Part shown: one piece after another, positions 15,761 to 25,157 of the stretch | Layout of the letters: each line of letters opens with the position of its first letter | Position numbering within the stretch: the first letter of the stretch is position 1 | Assembly: GCA_022821725.1 (NCBI GenBank) | Contig: JAJEDB010000071.1 | Coordinates: forward strand, 1 to 64,000 | Length of the DNA stretch: 64,000 nt | From: Candidatus Poribacteria bacterium | GTDB taxonomy: Bacteria > Poribacteria > WGA-4E > WGA-3G | Direction: 5' to 3' | Translations under genes and position numbers: made by a program | Notes under the pieces: model-generated | Told to the model about the DNA's origin: nothing | What the model saw: the letters and a program-made list of their open reading frames with translations, nothing else | The model's database searches: none

Positions 15761-15915
15761 ATTTTTTCGTACCTTTACAAATTAGTGAAGATTGGCACAG
15801 ATTTTGCTACATATCGGTGTAAATACTCGATTCCGTCAAGAAACTGAAAAGGTACCTAAAGTCTGTAAAATTGTTCCGAGGTAGCAGGATACCTCAACAG
15901 TTTCAGGCACACCGC

Positions 15916-15941
15916 AACTTTAGCACACTTGCAAACTTTCA
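15916..15941. repeat. short dispersed repeat (AACTTTAGCACACTTGCAAA family)
   Basis: AACTTTAGCACACTTGCAAA followed by CTTTC. Related copies lie at 28057-28080, 45283-45358, 51323-51410 and 58539-58557, in both orientations. It sits in the 320-bp gap between the selenoprotein and the TonB gene, which otherwise shows only the selenoprotein promoter. Confidence 0.6.
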
Positions 15942-15987
15942 AGCGTGGAACTCACCGATGCGAAGTCAGCACATAGGTGTTTAAATT

Positions 15988-16788
15988 ATGAACAGGTCTA
16001 TCCAATTTCTGAACAAGTCTCTATCTTTATCTATCTGCGTCCACTTGATAGGCGTCGCAATTGCAGCGCTATCCATCGTCGGAACAGTAGACAAACATGG
16101 CGATGCGATTGTCGCAGAATTTGTCTCGTTCCCAGAGACACAACAGATCCGCGAGCCACGTCCGAAACTCAAAGTGCCAGCATTAACACAGATAGACTTC
16201 ATCCGCCCACAACCAGAACCTATTCGGACGATTTCAGAAGCCGTCCACATACCACACAGCAAAACACAACTCGCTGTCGATACGCTCCCGGTCTCGAGTA
16301 TTCATCAGACAACGCCGACAGAAATTGGAATAGAGGGTGTAAAAACACTTCAGGGTAGCTTACCGCTTCGGGCACCCGATCGGGGTTCACAACCGCTCCG
16401 TTTGACCTCCAAAGGGATACCCCGTCCAGAGTGGACATTGACCCCAACCGTCATTGCAAGCACTGAAGTCTCTGAACTACCACCAGTGCCAGCACTGCAG
16501 GAGGAACCCACACAAGATGCCCGGTTCTTCCGTAAAATCGATCCGATATATCCCGAATCTGCCCGGCTTTCCCACACGGAAGGACTCGTTGTGTTGGAAG
16601 CGACAATCGGTACAGATGGCATCGCGAGAGACATTAAAGTTATCAAGGTAATTGAGGTCGGTGGATTAGGGTGTGAAGAAGCCGCAATTACGGCACTCAA
16701 AGCGTCCCGATTCGTGCCAGCGAAACGGGGCAAAGAGGTTGTCAGTCAACGTCTGCGTATCCCCTACCGTTTCCAGTTTAAAAGTTAG
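15988..16788 (+). CDS. TonB-family energy-transducing protein
   Basis: A 266-aa protein with one N-terminal span (about residues 11-33, LSLSICVHLIGVAIAALSIVG), a Pro-rich periplasmic stretch (PKLKVPALTQ, RPQPEPIRT) and a C-terminal TonB domain (about 185-266: KIDPIYPESARLSHTEGLVVLEATIGTDG ... SRFVPAKRGKEVVSQRLRIPYRF). The N-terminal SxxxH motif (SICVH) expected for contact with ExbB/ExbD is present. It would deliver proton-motive energy to outer-membrane receptors. No exbB or exbD is nearby. The ribosome site is AGGTG. Confidence 0.85.
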   Translation: MNRSIQFLNKSLSLSICVHLIGVAIAALSIVGTVDKHGDAIVAEFVSFPETQQIREPRPKLKVPALTQIDFIRPQPEPIRTISEAVHIPHSKTQLAVDTLPVSSIHQTTPTEIGIEGVKTLQGSLPLRAPDRGSQPLRLTSKGIPRPEWTLTPTVIASTEVSELPPVPALQEEPTQDARFFRKIDPIYPESARLSHTEGLVVLEATIGTDGIARDIKVIKVIEVGGLGCEEAAITALKASRFVPAKRGKEVVSQRLRIPYRFQFKS

Positions 16789-16862
16789 GTATCTCGGCGA
16801 TGATCTCCTATCTAACACCGTAAACTCTACGTGTGTCTCCCCCTATAGCAAAATAAAAATAC

Positions 16863-16891
16863 TTGCACTATCCATATATCCCCCCTATAAT
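16863..16891 (+). promoter_or_regulatory. promoter of the SDR gene
   Basis: TTGCAC (16863-16868), 17 bp, TATAAT (16886-16891), about 60 bp upstream of the ATG, with AAGGAG immediately before the start. Confidence 0.7.
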
Positions 16892-16950
16892 CTTCACTAT
16901 TGAATCCAATGATACGGGGATTATTTCTGCCATTTCTAAGGAGATAAAAG

Positions 16951-17700
16951 ATGGATATTCGACTTAACGATAAGGTGGCTGTGATTACTGGTGCATCCAC
17001 AGGTATTGGTGCCGCAACCGCGATTGAATATGCGAAAGCAGGCGCGAAAGTCGTTTGCGGCGATATCAATGAAAAAGACGCTCAAAAAACACTTAATACA
17101 ATTGTTGAAGCAGGGGGGATTGCTAAATTTCAACGCACCGATGTCACCGTCGAAACTGAAGTAGCGGATTTGATGGAAATCGCTGATACGGAATACGGCG
17201 GGATTGACATCTTGGTAACTTCCGCAGGTGTCCTGCGTGGGCCGAGTGTCCGCATCGATGATTTTGAAGCTGCGACCTTTGATTCAGTTATCGATGTGAA
17301 TCTCAAAGGCACTTTCTTCGCTCTCAAACACGCTGTTCCAATAATGAAACGCGGGGGTGGTGTTATCCTGTGTATCGCCTCTGGTGCCGGGGTCCGCGGT
17401 GGCAGTTCCTCGGTTGCTTATGCGTCCAGCAAGGGGGGTGTTAATGGGCTTGTCATGACGGTAGAAAATCAGGTTGCGTCAATGAATATCCGTATGCATA
17501 CCATCTGTCCCGGTGGACTCGCAACCCCACTCAAACTCGGACAGATCGCAGAATCGGCGAAGCGGGACGGGCAAGACCCAGATGCGGCGGTCGCGAATGC
17601 CCGGAACTCACTTGGTGACCCAGCGGGGGTCGCACGGGTCCTCACATTCCTCGCCTCCGATGCAGGCGCATACACCCGCGGTCAAATTTTCACGAGATGA
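16951..17700 (+). CDS. short-chain dehydrogenase/reductase (SDR)
   Basis: A 249-aa classical SDR: cofactor motif TGASTGIGAATA (residues 13-24), NAG-like TSAG (here LVTSAGVL), catalytic Ser in CIASGAG and Tyr-x3-Lys in AYASSKGG. The DINEK segment after beta-2 suggests NAD preference. It oxidises or reduces a hydroxyl/keto substrate that cannot be identified. It is monocistronic, with its own promoter, and converges with the DUF983-like gene with only 2 bp between them. Confidence 0.88.
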   Translation: MDIRLNDKVAVITGASTGIGAATAIEYAKAGAKVVCGDINEKDAQKTLNTIVEAGGIAKFQRTDVTVETEVADLMEIADTEYGGIDILVTSAGVLRGPSVRIDDFEAATFDSVIDVNLKGTFFALKHAVPIMKRGGGVILCIASGAGVRGGSSSVAYASSKGGVNGLVMTVENQVASMNIRMHTICPGGLATPLKLGQIAESAKRDGQDPDAAVANARNSLGDPAGVARVLTFLASDAGAYTRGQIFTR

Positions 17701-17702
17701 AC

Positions 17703-18065
17703 CTATGCGGAAAAAGCATAGTCAAAATTCAGCCACAAACTCTTTGAATAGCGGTAGAAGAGAACGGGGAAGATCGCGGAAAAGAGTGCCCACACACTTA
17801 AATTAACGTAGAAAGGAATGGAAGTCAAAGTCTCAAATAGAAAATAGCTTGGAAAAGCGATAAGGACTGTCGCGCCGTAATTGAGGTACATGGCACCGAC
17901 AAAGTAACCCGATTCTCGTTCAAACTTCAAATCACAGACGCTGCAATGGGTGAACATCCTGAAATAGGTTTGAAACAGCGCGCCTTCACCGCACCGGGGA
18001 CATTTCAGTTGAAAACTACGTCGCAGGATTTTACCAAGGTTTTTAATTTTACCTTGCGGAGTCAT
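17703..18065 (-). CDS. DUF983-like zinc-ribbon membrane protein
   Basis: About 120 aa from the ATG at 18065. It has two CxxC pairs (LKCPRCGEGALFQTYF and HCSVCDLKFERESGYF) followed by VGAMYLNYG and two membrane spans (about residues 62-85 and 88-110), the layout of DUF983 proteins. The track start at 18209 adds about 48 residues derived from repeat sequence. The end of a junction repeat (TTTTAATTTTACCTTGCGG) is actually inside the gene and encodes PQGKIKN near the N-terminus. The function of the family is unknown; some members neighbour cytochrome oxidase genes. Confidence 0.75.
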   Translation of the reverse strand: MTPQGKIKNLGKILRRSFQLKCPRCGEGALFQTYFRMFTHCSVCDLKFERESGYFVGAMYLNYGATVLIAFPSYFLFETLTSIPFYVNLSVWALFSAIFPVLFYRYSKSLWLNFDYAFSA

Positions 18066-18187
18066 AACGGGAAATTGCTGATGAAGTGCCTTTCTTAAAT
18101 CTGAAGAAACACCCAAGCAAAAACCCCTCCAAATGTAAAGCAAAGACAAATTATGCCATTTAAGGCATAATTTCATTACGGGCTCAC
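18040..18187. repeat. junction-element end plus shared repeat modules (partial copy)
   Basis: TTTTTAATTTTACCTTGCGG lies at 18040-18059 inside the DUF983 gene. It is followed upstream by CACCCAAGCAAAAAC and by a module (18128-18180: CAAATGTAAAGCAAAGACAA, a GCCATTTAAGGC palindrome, TTTCATTACGGGCT) that recurs inverted at 33255-33312. No matching right end was found before the next gene, so this is a partial copy. Confidence 0.6.
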
Positions 18188-18244
18188 GGTTGCGTGTTAA
18201 AAAACACACAGATTTTCAAACCCAATCGCGAAAAAACGATTGCG

Positions 18245-18925
18245 TTAATAGGTATTGTTATCCCAAAAGACTTTGAAGGTTCGGAGGAGGATTTTAAAAT
18301 CGTTCCAGAAAGATAGATTCTCAATGTATTCCAAATCAACAGGAATACCATCTCGGATCGCGCCCTGTCGACGTGGACTCAGCTGCCAGAGACCTGTCAT
18401 CCCGGGACGGACGAGGTGACGCTGATTTTCCCAAGGTTCATAATGCTCGGCAAGAAAGGGCATTTCTGGACGCGGACCCACGAGGCTCATTTCGCCCTTT
18501 AGCACATTGAACAGTTGGGGCAACTCATCCAAACTCGTTTTACGGAGCCATCTGCCGACCGGCGTAATGCGTTTGTCATCAATCGCGCCGGGTTTCTCGG
18601 AATAGGACGGCGTATCCACATGGAGGCTCCGAAACTTGTGGATCACAAAGAGTTCGTTGTTTAGACCAACCCGCTTGTGTGAGAAAAAGACGTCACCGCG
18701 TGAGGTGAGTTTAATGAGAATGGCAATCAGTGCCATTAGAGGGGCAAAGATAATGATAAGGAAAAATGCGGCAATAGCGTCAAACAAATGCTTGCCACGC
18801 GTTGCATAGAAAGAGGAGAGTCGTTCCACAAGAGTCCCTGTTTTTGATATTTTTGGCGAAGCTTGCAAGCCAGTTCCGCTTGCATCTTTTCCTATCTGGT
18901 CTATGTTTCTTGATAGGAATGGCAT
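18245..18925 (-). CDS. polyprenyl-phosphate sugar-1-phosphate transferase (initiating enzyme)
   Basis: A 226-aa bacterial sugar transferase of the WbaP/WcaJ/PglC type. One membrane helix (about residues 48-72) precedes the catalytic domain. Signature blocks are present: RVGLNNELFVIHKFRSLHVD, KTSLDELPQLFNVLKGEMSLVGPRPE and VRPGMTGLWQLSPRR. It transfers a sugar-1-phosphate to undecaprenyl phosphate, the first step of the repeat unit. It is the short form without the N-terminal multi-span domain. It follows the DUF1972 glycosyltransferase by 2 nt. Confidence 0.92.
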   Translation of the reverse strand: MPFLSRNIDQIGKDASGTGLQASPKISKTGTLVERLSSFYATRGKHLFDAIAAFFLIIIFAPLMALIAILIKLTSRGDVFFSHKRVGLNNELFVIHKFRSLHVDTPSYSEKPGAIDDKRITPVGRWLRKTSLDELPQLFNVLKGEMSLVGPRPEMPFLAEHYEPWENQRHLVRPGMTGLWQLSPRRQGAIRDGIPVDLEYIENLSFWNDFKILLRTFKVFWDNNTY

Positions 18926-18927
18926 GA

Positions 18928-20046
18928 TTAAGTCCTCTGGAGCTTTTCAAAAACATCAAGATATTGCTGCGCTATGTTTTCCCAATTAAATCGTTTTCGG
19001 ATCTGTTCCGGTGCGCGCCGTCGGAAACCTTCAACCTGTTCGGGATTTTGTTCCAACATCTGAATTTTTTCCGTGAGCGACGCGACGTTTTTGTCAAAAA
19101 GCACTCCATAATGCCCACCTTCCAGCACTTCATCGTTGAAAGGCGTATTCAGTGCAAGAATGCAGTTGGAAAACCCTAATGCCTTTAGAATAGAAGGATT
19201 AATGCCTCCGAACTGGTGTCCATGGACGTAGGCAAAGCAGTGATGGTGAAGCTCTTTAATATGCTCAGAATCGTCGATATGTCCAAGAAACTTGACGTTC
19301 TCGTTAGCAATACCTTTTAACTTCGAGAGAAATTCGTTTTCGAGTTTGTTGCCTTTGTAATCAGCGCCCCCGGCTATCGCGAGTTGTTTTTGGCTCTTTG
19401 AAGCAACGAACGCCTCTAAAATGAGGTCGGCATTGTTATCCGGGACGAGTCGACTGGCAATCAGATAATAATTCCGGGGTTCAAGTCCGTAGGTCTCCAG
19501 AATTTCTGGATGTTCCGAGGGCTCAATATTCGCGCCATAAGCGATATAGGTGGTTTCTGCCCCTAATTCCTCAAGATAGAGACGCTTCATTTCAGAGGCA
19601 TCCGTAATAACAATGGGAAACGCTGCCGTCGCCATCTTTGCCGCCCACTTGAAGTAAAGGGCACCAATCCCTTTCCATTTTGGACGGAGCCATTCCATTC
19701 CATCAACGTTGATAACAGCGGTTTTGCCTGCGATACGGAAGAACCATCCGAACGGACCATTGCCGGCATTCCATGTCAAAATGACATCAGATGCGGTAAC
19801 CGAAGCGTGCACGGTTGCGAGAAAACTGTGGCTCAGGGTACTGAACATCTTATGCTCTATGCTTGGCAAATAAACAAGCTTGATGCCCTGCCATTCCGCA
19901 GGTCTCTCCTTGAAAAGTGCCTTCCGACAGTAGACGATAACTTCATGACCGGCTTCCACCCAGCGGGGGGCGAGTTCGCCCATGATAGTTTCCAGTCCAC
20001 TGTAGGTAGCGGGGAGCCCGCGTATGCCTAACACCCGAATCCTCAT
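18928..20046 (-). CDS. glycosyltransferase with DUF1972 N-terminus (rhamnosyltransferase-like)
   Basis: A 372-aa GT4-fold enzyme. The N-terminus MRIRVLGIRGLPATYSGLET is the DUF1972 signature seen in rhamnosyl- and related transferases. The donor-binding C-terminal half contains YYLIASRLVPDNNADLILEA and GGINPSILKALGFSNCILAL. It adds a sugar to the lipid-linked repeat unit on the cytoplasmic face. It is preceded by its own promoter at 20067 and is translated with the initiating transferase. Confidence 0.88.
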   Translation of the reverse strand: MRIRVLGIRGLPATYSGLETIMGELAPRWVEAGHEVIVYCRKALFKERPAEWQGIKLVYLPSIEHKMFSTLSHSFLATVHASVTASDVILTWNAGNGPFGWFFRIAGKTAVINVDGMEWLRPKWKGIGALYFKWAAKMATAAFPIVITDASEMKRLYLEELGAETTYIAYGANIEPSEHPEILETYGLEPRNYYLIASRLVPDNNADLILEAFVASKSQKQLAIAGGADYKGNKLENEFLSKLKGIANENVKFLGHIDDSEHIKELHHHCFAYVHGHQFGGINPSILKALGFSNCILALNTPFNDEVLEGGHYGVLFDKNVASLTEKIQMLEQNPEQVEGFRRRAPEQIRKRFNWENIAQQYLDVFEKLQRT

Positions 20047-20066
20047 TTTTCTAATTTTCCTTATAT

Positions 20067-20096
20067 ATTATACCCGTTTTCGGCGCGAAAGTCCAA
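20067..20096 (-). promoter_or_regulatory. promoter of the glycosyltransferase-sugar transferase pair
   Basis: Minus-strand TTGGAC (20091-20096), 18 bp, TATAAT (20067-20072), 20 bp before the DUF1972 glycosyltransferase start. A T-rich run (20168-20186) lies just upstream of it, after the Wzi stop. Confidence 0.65.
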
Positions 20097-20184
20097 TTTG
20101 TTTTTACGATCAGAAACTCACAGGCAATGCTTGTATGCTTTGATGATTGGAACCGGACAAATCTTCATTTTTTTTCTTTTTTTA

Positions 20185-21921
20185 TTAGGGAAACCGGTAG
20201 AGAAATTTGGCTTCAATTTCATTGGCATTTTCGCGCACATCTCTACGATTTCCCAAGTTCCGTCTCCACACACGTGCCCACTCTGCATAGAGTGAATAAT
20301 GTCCGATAACGACCCAGTTAGCCCCGACTGAGAGACGATGCTCACTCTCTGTGACACCAGATAACGGGGTCCACACATCGTCTTTTGGAGCATCTGCCGG
20401 ATGTTGCTTATCAATATTACCGGATCCGTGGCGTTCCAATTCATAGCCGAAAGTCGTTTCCAGCCTATCTGTCCACCGGCGACGCAGTTCTACCCATAGA
20501 TTGTCGGCATCAGAACCGATCTGATGTCCGATGGGTGTGGTGAAGTGTTTGTAGACATTCACAGGGTTTACGTGTGTATATGCGTATTGGTTTATAAAGG
20601 CGTATTCGGCATGAAAGTCAGTATCTGCAATGCCAAAAGGGTCTGTTAGATATATACCGCCGAGGATACCAAACTTTGTATCCCAATGTTTAAAATTCGC
20701 TGCCGGGTTCCCATCATCAATCATGAGTTCGCCATAAATTTCAAAATCGTCCACAAGGCGAAGCCGCATATCAACACTCATAAGGACGTTGTCCCCACTG
20801 CCGGGGACGCGCCCATCTGCCCGTGAAATCGGTTGTTCGTTAATCAAGTAGATATTGATTGGGTTGAGATACCCGGGTTCAAAACGGTCGCCGTAGACGA
20901 CAACTTCAGAGAGACCAAACCCGAACCTATCCCAAAAGTATCCCTCAACTCTATGACCTGAAATATATTTCTCATTGATCTCCGCTGACATATCTTCCAA
21001 TATACCCGTGAACGCCGTGAAGGTGACAGGTTCGTAGGTGGCTTGGAGCTTAATCATGTCCATAGCGAGCGGATTTTTGGAAACTAAAAGACTGTCATGA
21101 TAGCCAGGTCCCCACTGAAGTGTATCCTGTCCAAGCTGCAGCTCAAACCACGGCAAATCAAACTTCAGATAGGCGTTAATTGCAGTCCGATTCTTGAGTC
21201 CACCCTCCAACTGTCTGATTTTCGTCTCATCAGGAAAGAAATCATCAAAAAATTCACCGTAGACGAACCTATGCGCTATATCGGTCGTAAAGGCGAACGT
21301 TTCCCCCACCTGTCCATAGAGATGTGGATAGAAGGTGGTAACATGCATGTTTCCTTCGTAGGGGCTGGGTGACCCAGACCCTACCGACAGATTATCAACA
21401 AGATGAGCGATAACACGTTGTGAGGCTCTCATGTCGAAAGAGAAACGGTAGTTCTTGCCCGCCATTGTCATTAGGTGCAATCGTCGGTTTCCAGACGGGT
21501 TTTCGGTTTCGGAATCGAGGTGTTTTTGCTCGGGTGTTTTCCCCTCTCCTACATTTTCTATAACCTGTTTCGGATGAATCGGGGTTACAACCGCTTCTGA
21601 TGCCTCTCGGTAAAAGGTCAATAGCGTGTTTAGTCGGTCTTGGTCAATGGAACTCAATGCGATTTCGCCGTTTTTCTGTTTCCGATCCGCCTCTAACAGA
21701 TAAGACACAACCTGTTTGCGGGTGAGCGGTAACGAACCGCGCCGTATGCCGGGCAAAACCCGTTTATTAAGTAAACGATGCACAAAGCGATAGGTTTCAC
21801 GATTAAAGTCTGACAAGTCCGGATTGAGCGGAACATTGATGAGAGAATCAGCATCTGCCAATGGACACATGAGTACCAATATTGCCAAGCAAGAAATTAA
21901 CAGGTTCCGTAAAACGATCAT
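20185..21921 (-). CDS. Wzi-family outer-membrane capsule-assembly protein
   Basis: A 578-aa protein with a signal peptide (MIVLRNLLISCLAILVLMCP, cleaved near ADA) and a long beta-rich barrel: LELQLGQDTLQWGPGYHDSLLVSKNP is the Wzi core motif, followed by a FFDDFFPDE loop and many amphipathic strands. Wzi retains exported polysaccharide at the cell surface. It lies inside the polysaccharide locus, 14 nt after the sulfatase. A 27-bp palindrome of the coding-repeat family (21358) is read through in frame as VGSGSPSPYEG. Confidence 0.85.
   Translation of the reverse strand: MIVLRNLLISCLAILVLMCPLADADSLINVPLNPDLSDFNRETYRFVHRLLNKRVLPGIRRGSLPLTRKQVVSYLLEADRKQKNGEIALSSIDQDRLNTLLTFYREASEAVVTPIHPKQVIENVGEGKTPEQKHLDSETENPSGNRRLHLMTMAGKNYRFSFDMRASQRVIAHLVDNLSVGSGSPSPYEGNMHVTTFYPHLYGQVGETFAFTTDIAHRFVYGEFFDDFFPDETKIRQLEGGLKNRTAINAYLKFDLPWFELQLGQDTLQWGPGYHDSLLVSKNPLAMDMIKLQATYEPVTFTAFTGILEDMSAEINEKYISGHRVEGYFWDRFGFGLSEVVVYGDRFEPGYLNPINIYLINEQPISRADGRVPGSGDNVLMSVDMRLRLVDDFEIYGELMIDDGNPAANFKHWDTKFGILGGIYLTDPFGIADTDFHAEYAFINQYAYTHVNPVNVYKHFTTPIGHQIGSDADNLWVELRRRWTDRLETTFGYELERHGSGNIDKQHPADAPKDDVWTPLSGVTESEHRLSVGANWVVIGHYSLYAEWARVWRRNLGNRRDVRENANEIEAKFLYRFP
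21358..21384. repeat. palindrome GGGGCTGGGTGACCCAG inside wzi
   Basis: The full inverted repeat runs GTA-GGGGCTGGGTGACCCAGACCC-TAC. Copies with the same outer arms are at 27972, 47893 and, with changed inner arms, 28290. It keeps the reading frame of wzi. Confidence 0.7.
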
Positions 21922-21935
21922 ATTCTCTATCCACC

Positions 21936-24068
21936 CTATTTTAAAATTACCATTTGGCGTGTGGTTTTAATTTGCCCTGCCTGAAGCGTATAAAAGTAAA
22001 CGCCACTCGCCACAGGTTCACCCACGGCGTTCCGACCATCCCAATACGCCGCACGCGATCGAGTCCGATAGGTGCCAGCACCTTGAAATCCGAATGATAA
22101 TCGACGGACAGATTCACCTTTCAGATTATAGATGTGAATCTCAACCTCCGAATCTTCAGCCAAATCGTAGGGTATCCACGTCTCAGGATTAAACGGATTC
22201 GGATAATTCGCCAACAGCACTGTTTCCTTGGGAGTCGCCGTATTCATTAGATGTTCTAAGGCAGCAATGCCGCGCTGAAAAGGGAGAGAACCATCATTCG
22301 CGAAATGCGCTTCAGTAAGCCACTGTTCCACTAAGTCAAAATGCTCCGTGCTAACAGCGGAGTGTGCCGACGGTGAAGCGAGAGCACTGGATTCACCGAA
22401 ATGTGCAGCAGTTAGAAGCAAGTCAAGAATGTTAACTTTACCATCCTTGTTTACATCAACTTTCGGATGTGCTGCTGGCGTTTCCGCACCAAAACTGTTT
22501 GAAATCAGGAGAAGATCTCGGATGTCAACGATCCCATCATCATTTATATCCCAGGGTAATGTGTTTGGAACAGGAACTTGCGGGTGTCCATCTGGCAAAG
22601 CCGCGTGCCATCCAGCATGCAGCCGTTCTTTGAGATGTGCGACGAGTCCCACGTTTTCTGGTTGTGTCGCGATATTGACGGTCTCATCTGGATCCATCTC
22701 ATAATCATAGAGTTCAACACCACGACTGCCGTCTTGTCCCCATTCGGTATATCGGTACCGCTGCGTACGCATAGAGTTACCCTGTAGAGTACTGCCTCTT
22801 TCGAGTTGACTAAACGCTGCAGTCTTCCATGGACGCGTCGGTTGCTCGACGACTGGTAGCAGACTTATGCCTTCTAACTGCGGTGGTGTTGAAAGTTGAC
22901 AGGTATCACACAACGTCGGGTAGATGTCAACAAGTTCAACCAGAGCATCTGTTTTAGCATTGACGGAAGTCTGACCGGGCACACTGACTATCAACGGCGA
23001 ACGGACGGAGGCTTCAAAAAGCGTATTCTTTCTCCAGAGCCCGTGTTCCCCGAGATGAAATCCATGGTCTCCCCAAAGAACCACGACCGTGTTTTCTGCG
23101 AGTCCTAACGTATCCAATTGCTTGAGGACCCGCCCCACTTGGGCATCCACATAACTTGTCGTCGCAGCATACGCCCGAATTAACTCCAAAGTTTTCGCAT
23201 CATCAAATGGAGGATATTTTGAGATATCTTGATACCCTCTTAATCCCTTGGGATTGGAGGCTATCTCCGGGGCATCCTTTGGGAGACTTGAATCAATAGG
23301 TACCGAGAAAGTTTGAGGAGGATACAGGTCGAAGTATTTGCTTGGAGCGTAGAAGGGCAAATGTGGTTTGTTAAAACCGACGGCGAGGAAAAATTCCTGG
23401 TCTTTAACCTCTTTTAAAACGTCCACTGTTGCATCAGCGATCCTGCCGTCTTCCAGTTCATCATCAGCGACATCAAGCGCCTGCCATGATGGATTTGTTG
23501 CTTTATCAACAGGTTTCCAAAACTCTCTCCAAATTGGAGCACTCCAAGAGGACGTATCTAACAAGGCGTGGGGACCGTGTGTGATTTTACCAACAGAACG
23601 CGTATGATAGCCGTGCGCTTTGAAATGTTGTGGCAGGGTTACCACTTCGGGCACTGTATCACGAAAATACTTGAAATTATCATACACACCAACCGTATCG
23701 GGTCTTAATCCCGTCAGCACGGAAGCCCGTGAGGGATTGCAAACTGGGAATTGACAATACGCACGATTGAAGAGCGTCCCGCGTCCCGCTAAAGCATCAA
23801 TGTTCGGTGTGTGCATCTCTGGATAGCCGTAGCACCCAAGTAGCGGTCGCAGATCGTCAATAGCGATGAACAAGACATTATATCGGCTTTGGGCACTCGT
23901 TCTTAGTTTCGGTAAGAGTCCAGCCGTGAAGGCAGCTGCGCCTGCTTTCAAACTGGTTGAGAGAAAAGCCCGCCGGGTAAAAGGAGGTGTTGTTGGGGAG
24001 TGTCTTTGTGCTTGGCTATCTATACACTTATCGCTCCGCTGGGGCTTTATGCTTGGGGTTGATGACAT
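21936..24068 (-). CDS. secreted sulfatase with dockerin repeats and sorting-type C-terminus
   Basis: A 710-aa type I sulfatase, closest to iduronate-2-sulfatase. A twin-arginine signal (FTRRAFLSTSLKAGAAAF, residues 30-47) directs export. Asp71-Asp72 (AIDDLRP) bind calcium and Cys110 in VCNPSRASVLTG is the residue converted to formylglycine. Residues about 525-575 hold two dockerin-type calcium repeats (DINDDGIVDIRDLL and DVNKDGKVNILDLL). The last 90 residues are a FlgD-Ig-like sorting domain (NYPNPFNPETWIPYDLAE ... GVYFYTLQAG). It should remove sulfate from a polysaccharide at the surface. In this locus it may trim the organism's own sulfated polymer or a host glycan. The N-terminal codons 6-18 overlap a dispersed repeat. 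Confidence 0.9.
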   Translation of the reverse strand: MSSTPSIKPQRSDKCIDSQAQRHSPTTPPFTRRAFLSTSLKAGAAAFTAGLLPKLRTSAQSRYNVLFIAIDDLRPLLGCYGYPEMHTPNIDALAGRGTLFNRAYCQFPVCNPSRASVLTGLRPDTVGVYDNFKYFRDTVPEVVTLPQHFKAHGYHTRSVGKITHGPHALLDTSSWSAPIWREFWKPVDKATNPSWQALDVADDELEDGRIADATVDVLKEVKDQEFFLAVGFNKPHLPFYAPSKYFDLYPPQTFSVPIDSSLPKDAPEIASNPKGLRGYQDISKYPPFDDAKTLELIRAYAATTSYVDAQVGRVLKQLDTLGLAENTVVVLWGDHGFHLGEHGLWRKNTLFEASVRSPLIVSVPGQTSVNAKTDALVELVDIYPTLCDTCQLSTPPQLEGISLLPVVEQPTRPWKTAAFSQLERGSTLQGNSMRTQRYRYTEWGQDGSRGVELYDYEMDPDETVNIATQPENVGLVAHLKERLHAGWHAALPDGHPQVPVPNTLPWDINDDGIVDIRDLLLISNSFGAETPAAHPKVDVNKDGKVNILDLLLTAAHFGESSALASPSAHSAVSTEHFDLVEQWLTEAHFANDGSLPFQRGIAALEHLMNTATPKETVLLANYPNPFNPETWIPYDLAEDSEVEIHIYNLKGESVRRLSFGFQGAGTYRTRSRAAYWDGRNAVGEPVASGVYFYTLQAGQIKTTRQMVILK
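24019..24060 (-). repeat. dispersed repeat, second copy of the 12311 family
   Basis: On the minus strand: AAGCATAAAGCCCCAGCGGA then GCGATAAGTGTATAG, similar to AAGCCCCAACGGGGCGAAAT then GTGTATAG at 12311. Here it lies inside the sulfatase reading frame and encodes part of its N-terminus. Confidence 0.5.
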
Positions 24069-24152
24069 TTCTGATATCTATTCCTCGTTTTCATTTACTG
24101 TGTTTGTCTATCTCGGAAATCGGGGGTAAAAACCCTCCCACAAAAAGTCTGT

Positions 24153-25157
24153 CTAAGGCTTATATCCCAATTCTCTCATGGTATCATGGAAAAGTGGTGC
24201 GACTTTTGGATGAACATCAAAAGATTCTTTAGCAGGGACTGGATGCAAGGTTTGCCGCGCATACGCTTGGAAAGTGTTATCTGTTGGCAATTCACAGAAG
24301 TCGCATAACGCGGTAAGTGTTTTGTCTGGCTCTGATGTCAAATCCTCGAAACGGACGAGATGGATATAATCCGGTGTTGCTTGCATGAGACGGATCCCCT
24401 CCTGCATGGTGACTATCCATTCTATGGCGGCTCTGTCGAGATGTCGCTCAAAATGTCTAAGGTCATCGGTTCCTATTTCAGCGAAAACCGGATCTGCTTT
24501 AACGAGTTGCTCAATTAAGAGTCTCCACTTTCGGTCATCCACACCCCACCAATCGTGTTTCTCACTATTGACCTGAACACCGAGTCGCTTTGACCAAGTT
24601 GCAATTGAATGACACGTATCCCACCCGTTGCGGGTGAGGAAGATGAAACGCGCATCAGGAAACAGCGCACGCACGAAATCTACCCTGAAGATAAGTTCCG
24701 GATACTTATCAACAAGACGTTTCGAGCGAGTTGCCGTCAAATAAGCACCGAACATCTGGGTAGCACGCTGACGCATTTCGTGGGTCGCATCTTCAGCGGC
24801 GAGTCGATACCTTGCCTCCGCTTGACTGTAGTTCCCAATAATGTCTTCATGCGGATGGATGAGGTGCCACATCGCTTTTGGTTCATTGAGATAGCCGACT
24901 TCTCTGTGCATGGACAGCACAATACCGAGTATCGTCGTGCCACTGCGCCCGGTCCCCAAGATGAAGATCGGCTTTTCAACAGATTTATATCTGTTATTGT
25001 TCGTGGCGAACCTTTTCAAAAGAGAAAAGACGAGCGGATTTATCCAGCGCCCCTTTGTGGTTACAGGACGTCCCTCAAAGAACGCGTAACTCATGAGACG
25101 CGTTATTACTTTCGTTGGGCGCGTTTTAATATAACGTGAATCTATTTGTGCAATCAT
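24153..25157 (-). CDS. sulfotransferase 1 (polysaccharide locus)
   Basis: A 334-aa sulfotransferase. The 5'-phosphosulfate-binding loop of PAPS enzymes is KPIFILGTGRSGTTILG (about residues 64-80). The 3'-phosphate-binding region is RFIFLTRNGWDTCHSIATWS with its Arg and Ser, and LVRFEDLTSEPDKTLTALCDF is the usual C-terminal block. No membrane span is seen, so it is cytoplasmic and probably acts on lipid-linked sugars. It overlaps the next sulfotransferase by 4 nt. The acceptor is unknown. Confidence 0.87.
   Translation of the reverse strand: MIAQIDSRYIKTRPTKVITRLMSYAFFEGRPVTTKGRWINPLVFSLLKRFATNNNRYKSVEKPIFILGTGRSGTTILGIVLSMHREVGYLNEPKAMWHLIHPHEDIIGNYSQAEARYRLAAEDATHEMRQRATQMFGAYLTATRSKRLVDKYPELIFRVDFVRALFPDARFIFLTRNGWDTCHSIATWSKRLGVQVNSEKHDWWGVDDRKWRLLIEQLVKADPVFAEIGTDDLRHFERHLDRAAIEWIVTMQEGIRLMQATPDYIHLVRFEDLTSEPDKTLTALCDFCELPTDNTFQAYARQTLHPVPAKESFDVHPKVAPLFHDTMRELGYKP

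Noticed and set aside
16798-16830. GTTAGGTA / TATCTAAC inverted repeat after the TonB gene
   Set aside because: Large loop, a G-T mismatch and no U-tract, so not a convincing terminator.
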